This document shows, one piece after another, positions 1 through 8,201 of a stretch of 45,458 nucleotides of DNA. Made by a program: the position numbers and the translations under genes. Positions within the stretch are counted from its first letter, which is position 1; the number at the start of each line of letters is the position of its first letter. The DNA is taken from assembly GCF_024343775.1 (NCBI RefSeq), contig NZ_RJUF01000033.1:1-45458 (forward strand), written 5' to 3'. The stretch comes from Lacihabitans soyangensis (GTDB taxonomy: Bacteria > Bacteroidota > Bacteroidia > Cytophagales > Spirosomataceae). Below the pieces are notes generated by a model. It ran no database searches. It was not told the DNA's origin and saw only the letters and a program-made list of their open reading frames with translations.

Positions 1-336
1 TTCCCTATTTGGAGTAGAAACACCGCACCATTTTACGACCTCCTAATTTATGTAGCATCTTGGCCAATGGCACGCATAGAAGCTTGGAGAACGCTTCTCA
101 AAGCTAGAGCGATAGAAAACCAATGTTATGTAGTTGGTGTAAATCGTATAGGAACAGATGGCAACAACCTGATTTACAACGGACAGTCTTTAGTCATTGA
201 CTTCACTGGAAAGATTCTATGCGATGCCGAGGAAAAAGACACCATTATATCCACAGAATTATCATTCGAAAACCTACAAAACTTCCGCACAAGATTCCCT
301 TTTTTATCAGACGGAGACAGTTTTGAATTAAAATAA
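1..336 (+). CDS. Carbon-nitrogen hydrolase (omega-amidase/nitrilase superfamily), C-terminal part
   Basis: The reading frame is open from base 1 and ends at the TAA at 334-336, so the first part of the gene lies outside the window. The visible 111 residues contain the nitrilase-superfamily stretch with YDLLIYVASWP, then AWRTLLKARAIENQCYVVG and VNRIGTDGN. This is the usual C-terminal half of YafV-type omega-amidases, which hydrolyse alpha-ketoglutaramate and similar omega-amides in the cytoplasm. The catalytic Cys is expected just upstream, so activity cannot be judged. No terminator hairpin is evident between this gene and the next. The family is fairly sure; the exact substrate is inferred. 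Confidence 0.85.
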   Translation, partial: FPIWSRNTAPFYDLLIYVASWPMARIEAWRTLLKARAIENQCYVVGVNRIGTDGNNLIYNGQSLVIDFTGKILCDAEEKDTIISTELSFENLQNFRTRFPFLSDGDSFELK

Positions 337-462
337 AAAAGGTAAGAATTTTGCCCCAAGAAACCTTACGTGGCTTAATTTTTGAACATTTTTTATTATT
401 ATTGCCTTTTGATAAATTACCTATTAAAATTTATTCTATAAACCGATAATTTTCAACAGCCC

Positions 463-1464
463 TTGAAGAGACTTTTACTATTTATACTGTTTACAACCAG
501 CTTATCACAACTTACGGCTCAAGATATTTCGGTAGATATTTTGCAGCAGGGCAAGTCTTTTGCCGACTCCTCTTACTATGACATCATCAAGGTTGAGGAC
601 AAATTTTGGGTTGCAGGCAAATATGGTATACTGAAGTCACTTGACGCACAAGGGAACATAGAAAACATATCTTATCCGACCGAAGGTCTGGATATCTACA
701 AACTCGAAAACCTAGACAATCAAACGGTTTTGGCCAGTGGCGACAAAGGAACGCTATATATTCATGACCTCAAAACCAAGGCCTGGAAAACTATAAAAGT
801 AAGAAATTACGAAAATGCCTGCTTTTATAATTTGGCTGTAGATAACCAAAAAAATATATTTTTGAGCGGCGGAAATTCAAAGATAGCCCATTCTGGAAAG
901 AGTATTCCGAACGGATTTGTGTTGGTCTCCTCAGATATGGGTCAAACTTGGCGTCGGATTTACAAAAATACCTTCAACATGGTGTGGTGTGTTAAAAATA
1001 ATCCCTTTGACAATAAAATTTATGGTTTGATGTACTCGCCCAACCGTACCAATCTCATGGTCTTTGAAAACAACCGCTGGATTAAAAAACAAAAACTAGG
1101 CAACAGTATTTACCATGAAGTCCAGTTTGAAGGTCCCGATAAATTTGTAGCAACGGGCGGCTGGGTTGGCAAAAAAGGAAGAATTCACAACACCGACCAC
1201 AAAAAAGTATTCAACGATTCCGGCCTACTCTGGAGTAGAGTAAAAAACGACAAATACACACTTTTTACAGGCTGTGATGGCAATATAGTTTTGGAAACAA
1301 AAGACCAAAAACCCAGTATTCACCACACAAAGCTCAATCTACCCTTTAGTCTTTATGAGGCAATTTTTATAAGCCAAAATACCGCTTTTGCCATAGGCTC
1401 GGGGCGTACTTTACTAAAAATTTCAATCTCCGAAACACAGAATTTTGAAGCAAAAAATCTTTAA
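463..1464 (+). CDS. Secreted Asp-box/beta-propeller-like hypothetical protein
   Basis: This is a 333-residue protein. The start is a TTG at 463: it is the only start that gives the complete signal peptide MKRLLLFILFTTSLSQLTAQ, and there is no in-frame ATG in this region. Residues about 156-163 (SSDMGQTW) form an Asp-box of the BNR/sialidase type, and the rest is rich in short beta-strand-like segments with Trp and Gly, as in beta-propellers. It is therefore probably exported to the periplasm or cell surface. It has no catalytic residues I can name and no clear operon partner: 126 bp separate it from the upstream gene, and guaB follows after its own promoter. Family and function are otherwise unknown. 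Confidence 0.75.
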   Translation: MKRLLLFILFTTSLSQLTAQDISVDILQQGKSFADSSYYDIIKVEDKFWVAGKYGILKSLDAQGNIENISYPTEGLDIYKLENLDNQTVLASGDKGTLYIHDLKTKAWKTIKVRNYENACFYNLAVDNQKNIFLSGGNSKIAHSGKSIPNGFVLVSSDMGQTWRRIYKNTFNMVWCVKNNPFDNKIYGLMYSPNRTNLMVFENNRWIKKQKLGNSIYHEVQFEGPDKFVATGGWVGKKGRIHNTDHKKVFNDSGLLWSRVKNDKYTLFTGCDGNIVLETKDQKPSIHHTKLNLPFSLYEAIFISQNTAFAIGSGRTLLKISISETQNFEAKNL

Positions 1465-1612
1465 TTTTTTGAGCAAAATAAACTTTGACTTCACTTACGA
1501 TTTTTGAATGTCTAAATTGCCTTTTTCATATTTTGTATAGCATTAAATTGCACTTAGAGCAATAAACCCAATATCATTTAAAGTAAATGGCGGAATTTTA
1601 ATAAATTTTCCA

Positions 1613-1620
1613 TAGCTTTG
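1613..1620 (+). promoter_or_regulatory. Bacteroidota -7 element upstream of guaB
   Basis: TAGCTTTG matches the TAnnTTTG consensus exactly and ends 33 bases before the guaB ATG. The -33 TTG is not obvious. Confidence 0.6.
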
Positions 1621-1653
1621 CATGGCAAATAATAAAACTGAATTATTTGCCAT

Positions 1654-3123
1654 ATGTTAGACTCATCCAAGCTTCTTTTTGAAGCACTCACCTACGACGA
1701 CGTACTACTTGTTCCTGCCTATTCTGAGGTTCTTCCAAAAGACACCAACACCAGAACTAAGCTCACAAAAAACATCGAAATAAATATTCCATTGATCTCT
1801 GCGGCAATGGACACCGTAACCGAGCACGAAATGGCCATAGCCATAGCCCAAGAAGGTGGTATCGGTATTATTCACAAAAACATGAGCATTGAGCAACAAG
1901 CCGATCAAGTGAGGCGAGTAAAACGCTCTGAAAGCGGCATGATAAGCGACCCAATTACGCTGAGCATCCATGCTGTAGTGGGTGATGCCTTGAAAATCAT
2001 GCGAGAATACAAAGTCGGTGGAATTCCGGTAATAGACGAAAACGAAATCTTAAAAGGAATAGTAACTAACCGTGACTTGAGATTTCAGACCGATATGAGT
2101 CTGCCGATAAAAGAAATAATGACCATCAACAACCTCGTTACGGCAAACGAAGGCATCAGTCTTGATGATGCCGAAAATATCTTGATGCACAAAAAAATAG
2201 AGAAACTTCCTATAATAGATGCAAACAACAAATTGGTTGGCTTGATAACCTATAAGGATATTCTAAAGAAGAAAAATAAACCATACGCCGCCAAAGACAA
2301 AAGAGGCAGATTATTGGCTGGTGCGGCCGTAGGTGTAACGTCAGACCTTGAGGCAAGGGTAGCGGCTTTGGTAAAAGCAGGTGTTGATGTGGTAAGTATT
2401 GATACCGCCCACGGCCACTCAAAAGGTGTTATAGATGCACTCAAAAGTATTAAAGCCAAGTTTCCCAACCTAGATGTAATGTGTGGAAACGTGGCCACTG
2501 GAGAGGCAGCAAAAGCTCTTGCAGATGCCGGTGCAGATGCCGTAAAAGTCGGCGTGGGGCCTGGTAGTATCTGTACAACCCGTATCATTGCGGGTATCGG
2601 AATGCCCCAATTGTCCGCCGTTTATTTATGTGCAAAAGCATTAGAAGGTACCGGAGTACCGGTTATAGCTGACGGTGGTATCAGGTTTTCGGGTGATATA
2701 GTAAAGGCTATAGCCGCCGGTGCTGGCACCATAATGATGGGTTCAATGTTCGCCGGTACTGAGGAGTCTCCAGGCGAAATAGTTATTTTTGAAGGAAGAA
2801 AATTCAAGTCATACCGTGGTATGGGGTCGGTAGAGGCTATGGAAGACGGCTCTAAAGACCGTTATTTCCAAGATGCAACTGACGATGTTAAAAAATTAGT
2901 GCCTGAGGGTATAGTTGGGCGGGTTCCTTTCAAAGGTTTGGTAAGGGAAATCATCTACCAAATGACTGGAGGACTCAAAGCTGGTATGGGTTACTGTGGA
3001 GCCGCTAATATCGCTGAATTGCAAGAGGCCAAATTTGTTAAGATCACCTCTTCGGGTATGAAGGAATCTCACCCACATGATATACAAATCACGAAAGAGG
3101 CTCCAAATTATTCGACAAGATAA
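1654..3123 (+). CDS. guaB: IMP dehydrogenase
   Basis: This 489-residue enzyme oxidises IMP to XMP with NAD, the committed step of GMP synthesis in the cytoplasm. The N-terminal TIM-barrel segment ([17 protein letters not shown]) is followed by a CBS pair at about residues 95-208. The catalytic loop [11 protein letters not shown] carries the nucleophile Cys at about residue 307. The flap region includes [10 protein letters not shown]. Length matches full bacterial IMPDH with intact CBS domains. The ATG at 1654 begins [16 protein letters not shown]. The gene is monocistronic: it has its own promoter and a strong hairpin straight after the stop. Confidence 0.98.
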   Translation: MLDSSKLLFEALTYDDVLLVPAYSEVLPKDTNTRTKLTKNIEINIPLISAAMDTVTEHEMAIAIAQEGGIGIIHKNMSIEQQADQVRRVKRSESGMISDPITLSIHAVVGDALKIMREYKVGGIPVIDENEILKGIVTNRDLRFQTDMSLPIKEIMTINNLVTANEGISLDDAENILMHKKIEKLPIIDANNKLVGLITYKDILKKKNKPYAAKDKRGRLLAGAAVGVTSDLEARVAALVKAGVDVVSIDTAHGHSKGVIDALKSIKAKFPNLDVMCGNVATGEAAKALADAGADAVKVGVGPGSICTTRIIAGIGMPQLSAVYLCAKALEGTGVPVIADGGIRFSGDIVKAIAAGAGTIMMGSMFAGTEESPGEIVIFEGRKFKSYRGMGSVEAMEDGSKDRYFQDATDDVKKLVPEGIVGRVPFKGLVREIIYQMTGGLKAGMGYCGAANIAELQEAKFVKITSSGMKESHPHDIQITKEAPNYSTR

Positions 3124-3164
3124 AAAAACAATAACCCCAATTTTTCTCAAAATTGGGGTTATTG
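3121..3164. terminator. Hairpin terminator between convergent guaB and SCP2 gene
   Basis: An inverted repeat AATAACCCCAATTTT / AAAATTGGGGTTATT lies at 3130-3163. On the minus strand it is followed by a T-run (complement of 3122-3128), which makes a good intrinsic terminator for the SCP2 gene. On the plus strand it directly follows the guaB stop. Confidence 0.85.
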
Positions 3165-3180
3165 CTATATAATTCATCAA

Positions 3181-3489
3181 TTACATCAACCCTAAAATTT
3201 TAGCATACTTCATCATAGCACCTGGATTGGATATCTTTATTTTGCCCATCATCATAGCCATCATCGGATTGGTTTCGCCTTGTATGATTGACAACAGATC
3301 TTCTTCTTTGGCAGTAATGCTCACTTCGGCTTCGTCTGCGAGACCCTCATTAGCAGATATGGCACCGTCATTGACTACCAAGTGCATTTCTTTACCCTTC
3401 AGGTCAAAATTTATTTTAGTAGAAATACCCTCTAAATCCGAAGGATTTATTTTTGTTGTAAGTTTTTCGAAATAATCGTTGATAGTCAT
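3181..3489 (-). CDS. SCP2 sterol-binding domain protein
   Basis: With the start at the ATG (complement of 3487-3489) this is a single-domain protein of about 102 residues, beginning MTINDYFEKLTTKINP. It has the SCP2 pattern: an N-terminal helix, the strand INFDLKGKEMHLVVNDGAI, then ADEAEVSITAKEEDLLSIIQGE, and a C-terminal GKIKISNPGAMMKYAKI. SCP2 domains bind lipids or acyl chains; in bacteria the ligand is usually unknown. A longer start 13 codons upstream is open but adds a poorly conserved-looking piece. It is convergent with guaB and divergent from the sigma-factor unit. Confidence 0.85.
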   Translation of the reverse strand: MTINDYFEKLTTKINPSDLEGISTKINFDLKGKEMHLVVNDGAISANEGLADEAEVSITAKEEDLLSIIQGETNPMMAMMMGKIKISNPGAMMKYAKILGLM

Positions 3490-3713
3490 TTTTTTTGGAG
3501 ATAAAATATTTTTCACAATATTATGCAAGCATACTTTATTTGCGAAATATTTTACCTAAACTTTCAAAAATAAATATCAAAAAGCTTATTGTACAACCTG
3601 CAAATAAGTTAAAATATTTAAAACAAAAGGGCATAATTGATTGAATTATAAACAATTAACATCCGTTTAGTAACAATTGCCATCCCCTTTTAAAACATTT
3701 AAAAATAAACTCT

Positions 3714-3721
3714 TAAATTTG
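3714..3721 (+). promoter_or_regulatory. -7 element of the sigma/mechanosensitive-channel unit
   Basis: TAAATTTG matches TAnnTTTG exactly, about 80 bases before the TTG start at 3803. The long leader (about 3728-3802) contains a small GGG/CCC hairpin near 3735-3746. I recognise no known riboswitch there. The rest of the 313-bp gap 3490-3802 is AT-rich and shows nothing else. Confidence 0.5.
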
Positions 3722-3802
3722 TGTGCCTTCCAAAGGGCGATACCCAAGCCATGAGTTAAATTTTTTACCCAAAAGTTACTTTTTCAAAAAATCTGGTCAA
3801 AA

Positions 3803-4405
3803 TTGAAGAACTCCAAATTAAAACATCTTAAAGACGAAGAATTAGTTGCATTTTATGTAGAAACTCAACGAAATGTTTATTTCGAGGAAATATACGAGAG
3901 ATATGCAAACAAAGTTTATCGAAAATGTTACTCGTTTGTTTATAATCAAGCCAAAGCTGAAGATTTTACACACGACATTTTTTTGAAACTGATAGTTAAA
4001 ATCGGGACTTTTAAAGAAACTTCAAAGTTTTCAACTTGGTTATATTCAATCACATACAATTATTGCATGGATCAAATAAGGGTAACCAAAAAAAACCAAG
4101 AAGTAGCACTTGAGGGTGACTATGAACTTGTAGACGACTACGAAGACGAAGAACTGGCTCAAATGCAAGGAAGTCAGCTAAGTAAAAGTTTAGAAAAAAT
4201 ACCGAGCGACGAAAAAGCACTAATATTGATGAAATATCAAGACGACTTTAGTATTAAGGAAATTGCCGAAACGCTAAAAATCACAGAAAGTGCAGTAAAA
4301 ATGAGGCTCTTACGTAGTAAAGAAAAGCTTAGAAAGCTTTATCTGGAAAACATGGTGATTTTTGCTTTGATTGTTATAAAACTGATTTTTTTCTGGAAAA
4401 AATGA
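3803..4405 (+). CDS. ECF-type RNA polymerase sigma factor with hydrophobic C-terminal tail
   Basis: A 200-residue sigma-70 family protein. Region 2 spans about residues 25-95 (YERYANKVYRKCYSFV, then FSTWLYSITYNYCMDQIR). An acidic linker follows at 103-120. Region 4 lies at about 126-180, with helix-turn-helix FSIKEIAETLKITESAVKMR. The start is TTG at 3803, since no in-frame ATG precedes region 2. Unusually, the protein ends with a hydrophobic segment at about 183-198 (MVIFALIVIKLIFFW) and KK, which could anchor it to the membrane. The stop overlaps the next gene by ATGA, and no standard anti-sigma factor is adjacent. The sigma identity is secure; membrane tethering is inferred. Confidence 0.9.
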   Translation: MKNSKLKHLKDEELVAFYVETQRNVYFEEIYERYANKVYRKCYSFVYNQAKAEDFTHDIFLKLIVKIGTFKETSKFSTWLYSITYNYCMDQIRVTKKNQEVALEGDYELVDDYEDEELAQMQGSQLSKSLEKIPSDEKALILMKYQDDFSIKEIAETLKITESAVKMRLLRSKEKLRKLYLENMVIFALIVIKLIFFWKK

Positions 4406-4593
4406 ATATTACTGATGATTTTGATGATGATGATTTAATGGCTCCAGAAGCACTCAAAGAGATGTTGGTTTCTGAGATAGAACTCATCAGGGATGCCATG
4501 ACCATTGTCAATATGTTTGTGGGAGAACCCATGCTAGCCGGTGTAAAATATTTACAAGAATTTGAACCAAAAAAAAATAATACACATGAATAA
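4402..4593 (+). CDS. Small acidic protein following the sigma factor
   Basis: A 63-residue protein that starts at the ATG overlapping the sigma stop (ATGA) and ends 8 bases inside the next gene, so translation is probably coupled on both sides. It is acidic, with NITDDFDDDD at the N-terminus, then a likely helix (LKEMLVSEIELIRDAMTIVNMFVG). It has no signal peptide and no membrane segment. I do not recognise a family. Its place between a tail-anchored-looking sigma factor and a membrane protein makes a regulatory or partner role possible, but this is inference from position only. Confidence 0.75.
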   Translation: MNITDDFDDDDLMAPEALKEMLVSEIELIRDAMTIVNMFVGEPMLAGVKYLQEFEPKKNNTHE

Positions 4594-5413
4594 ATTACCA
4601 AACCTTAAGGATATCCTGATTGATACATTCTCAAAACTAATAGAACAATTCAGCACCTTTACTTCGAACCTCATCAGTGCCATCGTTATTCTTTTAGTGG
4701 GTTGGATAGTGGCCAAAACCACATCTGTCATCATCAAAAATGTGCTTTCGAGAGTAGGGATAGACAAAATAGGCGATAAAATCAAAGAAATCGAGGCTGT
4801 AAAAAAGTTCAATCTAGACTTTAAGCTGAGCAACATAATTGCCACGATTGTTTATATCTTTATCATGCTGTTTTTGTCAGTTTCAGCGGCTGATAAACTA
4901 GGGGTACCAGCCATTTCTAACATGTTTTTGATGTTGGTCAACTTCATTCCAAAGGTCATGGTAGCTAGTGTAATGACGCTCTTGGGTCTTTTTCTTTCTG
5001 ATTTAGCTCGAAACTTTGTGGTTGCCCTTTGTAAGTCTTTCAATATTGCCTCCGGCAAACTTATAGGCATGGGTGTCTTCTTTTTTCTGCTATTTATAAC
5101 AGTGATATTAGCTTTGGGTCAAGCAGGTATAAACACCACATTGCTGGAGTCAAGCTTTAATATTATCATTGGCGGAATGGTACTTGCCTTTGCGATAGGT
5201 TATGGTTTTGCTTCTAAAGAAATTCTTTTGAATATTATCAGTTCTTTTTACTCTAAGAATAAGTTCGTGGAAGGTCAAGTAATTCAAATATCGGATACCA
5301 AAGGTAAAATCATAAAAATTGATAACACCAGTATAACTATTGAAACAAACGAGGGCCAAGCAATTTTCCCTTTGAAATTTTTGCAATCCGAAAAAGTGAC
5401 TTTATTCAATTAA
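4586..5413 (+). CDS. MscS-like (TM-helix family) membrane protein
   Basis: The start is the ATG at 4586, giving 275 residues beginning MNKLPNLKDILIDTF. Four or five hydrophobic helices are visible: LISAIVILLVGWIVAKTTSV near the start, IIATIVYIFIMLFLSVSAA, PKVMVASVMTLLGLFLSDLA, IGMGVFFFLLFITVILALG and IIIGGMVLAFAIGYGFA. They are followed by a short beta domain (KFVEGQVIQISDTKGKI) like that of MscS. It lacks the long C-terminal cage of MscS, so it fits the shorter 'mechanosensitive ion channel, TM helix' group. It overlaps the small acidic gene and sits in a unit that also encodes MscL, which supports a role in membrane tension or osmotic response. Confidence 0.8.
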   Translation: MNKLPNLKDILIDTFSKLIEQFSTFTSNLISAIVILLVGWIVAKTTSVIIKNVLSRVGIDKIGDKIKEIEAVKKFNLDFKLSNIIATIVYIFIMLFLSVSAADKLGVPAISNMFLMLVNFIPKVMVASVMTLLGLFLSDLARNFVVALCKSFNIASGKLIGMGVFFFLLFITVILALGQAGINTTLLESSFNIIIGGMVLAFAIGYGFASKEILLNIISSFYSKNKFVEGQVIQISDTKGKIIKIDNTSITIETNEGQAIFPLKFLQSEKVTLFN

Positions 5414-5450
5414 GCCGTCCTAAACCTGTTCTTATATAAAAAACTAAAAA

Positions 5451-6431
5451 ATGAAAAAATTTACTCTCTTAACTTTTAGCTTCTTATTAGCAAGCACAAT
5501 TCTTTGGGCTCAAAAACCTGAAAAGCCCTTACTCAAAAATATGGAAGATTCTTTGAAATACGGATGGTGGACCAAAGGAACTCAACTCGGAGCCAATTTC
5601 AGCGGCTCAGCCTTTAGCCAATCTTGGCAAGGTGGTGGTGTTAATAATATCGGCCTTGGTGCTGTGTTTAATAACAAAGCCGTATTCACAAAGGCGAAAG
5701 GGGCATTTACTAGTGATCTCCAACTCCAATTGGGTTTTTTAAATAATCTACCAAAAGTAAACGGTGTTACTCAAAGAGAATTCAGAAAAAACATCGATAG
5801 GTTATTTTACGATGCCAAATATGCCAGAAAAATCAGTGATAGGCTCAATTGGTTTGCAGGAGTTAATTTACTATCGCAATTTATAACCGGTTACGACTAT
5901 GCCAATACTAAAAGACCAGTAATTTCAAGCCTTTTTGCCCCTGCTTTTCTTTCAGAAGGTATTGGTTTAGAGTACAAAGCGTCACCCTATTTGATGCTTT
6001 CTTTTGGAGGAGCTACCTTGCGTCAGACATTCGTAATGAATGATGAAGTTTTTGAAAACACAAAAAAAGCGGGTACAACCAAAGATGGAAAACCCACTTT
6101 CTATTCTTATGGAGTAGAACAAGGTAAAAAAATGCTTTTCGAAGCAGGTTTTCAAGGAGTAGCTGCTTACGACAGAAATATTTCAAAAAACTTAAATATC
6201 AAAGCCAGATGGCAGTCTTTCTACGCTTATGCACCGATATCAAAAGCCGTCGACCACAACGTTAACGTTATTTTGACAGCCAAACTAAATAAATATATTA
6301 ACCTAAACATGGGACTTATTGGTATCTTTGATAGAGATCAAATATCTAAAGCTGATGTGGATGGTGGTAAATTTAACAGTACCTGGCAAACAAATGGAGG
6401 TCTAAACTTAGGCTTCGGAATTCAATTGTAA
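5451..6431 (+). CDS. DUF3078 outer-membrane beta-barrel-like protein
   Basis: A 326-residue exported protein with signal peptide MKKFTLLTFSFLLASTILWAQ. It has the DUF3078 pattern found in Bacteroidota: WWTKGTQLGANFSGSAFSQSW near the start, alternating hydrophobic/aromatic strands, and a final NGGLNLGFGIQL that looks like a terminal barrel strand. Function is unknown in the family; an outer-membrane location is inferred. It lies 37 bp after the MscS-like gene and 31 bp before mscL, on the same strand, so it is probably co-transcribed. Confidence 0.85.
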   Translation: MKKFTLLTFSFLLASTILWAQKPEKPLLKNMEDSLKYGWWTKGTQLGANFSGSAFSQSWQGGGVNNIGLGAVFNNKAVFTKAKGAFTSDLQLQLGFLNNLPKVNGVTQREFRKNIDRLFYDAKYARKISDRLNWFAGVNLLSQFITGYDYANTKRPVISSLFAPAFLSEGIGLEYKASPYLMLSFGGATLRQTFVMNDEVFENTKKAGTTKDGKPTFYSYGVEQGKKMLFEAGFQGVAAYDRNISKNLNIKARWQSFYAYAPISKAVDHNVNVILTAKLNKYINLNMGLIGIFDRDQISKADVDGGKFNSTWQTNGGLNLGFGIQL

Positions 6432-6462
6432 CCAATTTTTTAATTTAAACCTATATAATTTC

Positions 6463-6864
6463 ATGTTAAAAGAATTCAAAAACTTCATTATGACTGGCAA
6501 TGTCATTGACCTTGCAGTCGGTGTTATTTTAGGTGCTGCAGTTGGAGCAGTAGTAAACGGTTTTGTGGCTGACATAGCCATGCCATTTGTAGGCCATTTT
6601 ACTGGTGGTGCTGACTTCTCGGAATTGAAGTATGTACTGGATGAGGCAATTTTAGGCCCAGATGGTGCTGTAGTTACCCCAGAAAACGCCATTAAGTATG
6701 GTTCATGGATAAATACCATCATTAAGCTAATTGCGGTTGGTCTGGTTTTATTTGTAATTGTAAAAGCTTACAATAAAACAAAGAAACCTGTAGAGGAAGC
6801 GGCTCCTGCTGGTCCATCAGAGATTGATCTATTAACGGAAATCAGAGATGCTCTGAAAAAATAA
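6463..6864 (+). CDS. mscL: Large-conductance mechanosensitive channel MscL
   Basis: This 133-residue protein has the full MscL layout. The N-terminal amphipathic helix is MLKEFKNFIMTGN. TM1 (VIDLAVGVILGAAVGAVVN) carries the Gly/Ala-rich gate. A periplasmic loop follows, then TM2 (WINTIIKLIAVGLVLFVIV), and a C-terminal charged helix ending LLTEIRDALKK. MscL opens at near-lytic tension during hypo-osmotic shock and releases solutes. It is the last gene of the sigma-led unit and is followed by a strong terminator. Confidence 0.97.
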   Translation: MLKEFKNFIMTGNVIDLAVGVILGAAVGAVVNGFVADIAMPFVGHFTGGADFSELKYVLDEAILGPDGAVVTPENAIKYGSWINTIIKLIAVGLVLFVIVKAYNKTKKPVEEAAPAGPSEIDLLTEIRDALKK

Positions 6865-6882
6865 ATTCCGTTAAAATATTCG

Positions 6883-6920
6883 AAAAGGGGAAATCAAGCG
6901 AGATTTCCCCTTTTTTTATT
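6883..6920 (+). terminator. Intrinsic terminator after mscL
   Basis: The stem AAAAGGGGAAATC / GATTTCCCCTTTT has a 6-base loop and is followed by a T-run. It closes the five-gene unit 3803-6864. Confidence 0.93.
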
Positions 6921-6943
6921 TAGCGGTGATATATTTTGGAAAA

Positions 6944-6979
6944 TTTGCTAATTTTTTCAGAATTAATAATTTATTTTTG
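6944..6979 (+). promoter_or_regulatory. Promoter of the division operon
   Basis: TATTTTTG at 6972-6979 matches the -7 consensus, with a TTTG at 6944-6947 about 24 bases upstream as a possible -33 element. The ftsW ATG follows 52 bases later. It lies just after the mscL terminator, so the operon seems to be transcribed separately. Confidence 0.5.
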
Positions 6980-7031
6980 TTTTGAAAACATTTGGTTTTC
7001 TACGTGCTAAAAATATAAAATTCTTAATCCG

Positions 7032-8201
7032 ATGATTCCCTTCAAACTGAAGAACCATCTGCAAGGCGACAAGCAGATATGGTGGATACTATTGTTGCTT
7101 TCACTCATTAGTGTGGTGGTAGTTTACAGCTCGGTAAGTGCATTAGCTTACCGCAAAACCGACGGAAATACAGAGTTTTTTCTTCTTAAGCATACTTTTT
7201 TTCTACTCGTAGGTTTGTCAATTACATTTGTGATTCATAAGTTCGACTTTACACAATATGCCGGACTGGCCCATGTTTTTCTTTGGTTTACACCGTTTTT
7301 GATACTTTATACGCTCATGTTTGGAATCAGTGTTGGAGGAGCAAGGCGTTGGGTTTCTATACTTGGATTTTCATTCCAAACCTCTGATTTTGTAAGACTT
7401 GTACTCATTACCAACCTCTCTGCCATGCTAGCAAGGCGGCAACACATTGAATACAAAGCTCAAGACCTCTGGATAATGATATTCTGGACCGGACTAATAG
7501 TCGGTCTACTTTCAATATCAAGCTTTTCTACCTCCGTAATTTTGGGAATAACTTGCTTTCTTATAATGTGGATTGGTCGTGTACCTAATCGCTTTTTACT
7601 ACGAATGGTATTGGTGTTGGTAGCAGGCTTGTTCGGCGTTTTATCTCTCGGTTTGGTTGTTAAACGAGCTACGGGAACCGAGCTAGGACGTGTGCAAACC
7701 GTTATAGACCGTACAGAAAGTTTTGTTACAAAAGATCTAGATGGTGATGGGAGAACAGGAGGCGAACATGGTAGTGTGAGTGATCAAAAAGACTATGCTC
7801 TCATAGCCATAGCAAAAGGTGGTATTTTCGGTATTGGCCCAGGAAATAGTAGTCAAAAAAACATTCTTCCAGATGCATTCTCTGATTTTATCTATTCTAT
7901 TTTGATAGAAGAATGGGGTCTACTTGGTGGTTTAGTGGTAATGGGGCTTTATCTATGGTTACTTTATCGAGGTGTCTGGAATATAGAAAACACCAAGAGA
8001 GCATTCGGAGGATTATTGAGTGTTGGCCTTACCTTAAGTATAGTTTTACAGGCATTTGCCCATATGTTTATAAACGTAGGCCTAGGACCAGTAACCGGAC
8101 AAACGTTGCCCTTGATAAGTATGGGTGGTACATCGGCCTTGTTTACATCTGTAGCCATCGGTATAGTTTTAAGTGTCACTAAAAACTCAGACAAAGTATG
8201 A
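7032..8201 (+). CDS. ftsW: Septal peptidoglycan glycosyltransferase FtsW (SEDS family)
   Basis: A 389-residue polytopic membrane protein of the SEDS family, which polymerises lipid II at the septum. About ten hydrophobic segments are visible. Family signatures include GGARRWVSILGFSFQTSDFVRL, the late GIFGIGPGNSSQK, and the end GQTLPLISMGGTSALFTSVAIGIVLS. The large extracytoplasmic loop contains a DLDGDGRTGGE stretch at about residue 235. The stop overlaps the murG start (ATGA), typical of a dcw operon. The mraY/murD-type genes that usually precede ftsW are not here; mscL is the upstream neighbour. Confidence 0.96.
   Translation: MIPFKLKNHLQGDKQIWWILLLLSLISVVVVYSSVSALAYRKTDGNTEFFLLKHTFFLLVGLSITFVIHKFDFTQYAGLAHVFLWFTPFLILYTLMFGISVGGARRWVSILGFSFQTSDFVRLVLITNLSAMLARRQHIEYKAQDLWIMIFWTGLIVGLLSISSFSTSVILGITCFLIMWIGRVPNRFLLRMVLVLVAGLFGVLSLGLVVKRATGTELGRVQTVIDRTESFVTKDLDGDGRTGGEHGSVSDQKDYALIAIAKGGIFGIGPGNSSQKNILPDAFSDFIYSILIEEWGLLGGLVVMGLYLWLLYRGVWNIENTKRAFGGLLSVGLTLSIVLQAFAHMFINVGLGPVTGQTLPLISMGGTSALFTSVAIGIVLSVTKNSDKV

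Noticed and set aside
3727-3802. Possible riboswitch in the leader of the sigma factor
   Set aside because: A small GGG/CCC hairpin is present but no known riboswitch core is recognisable.
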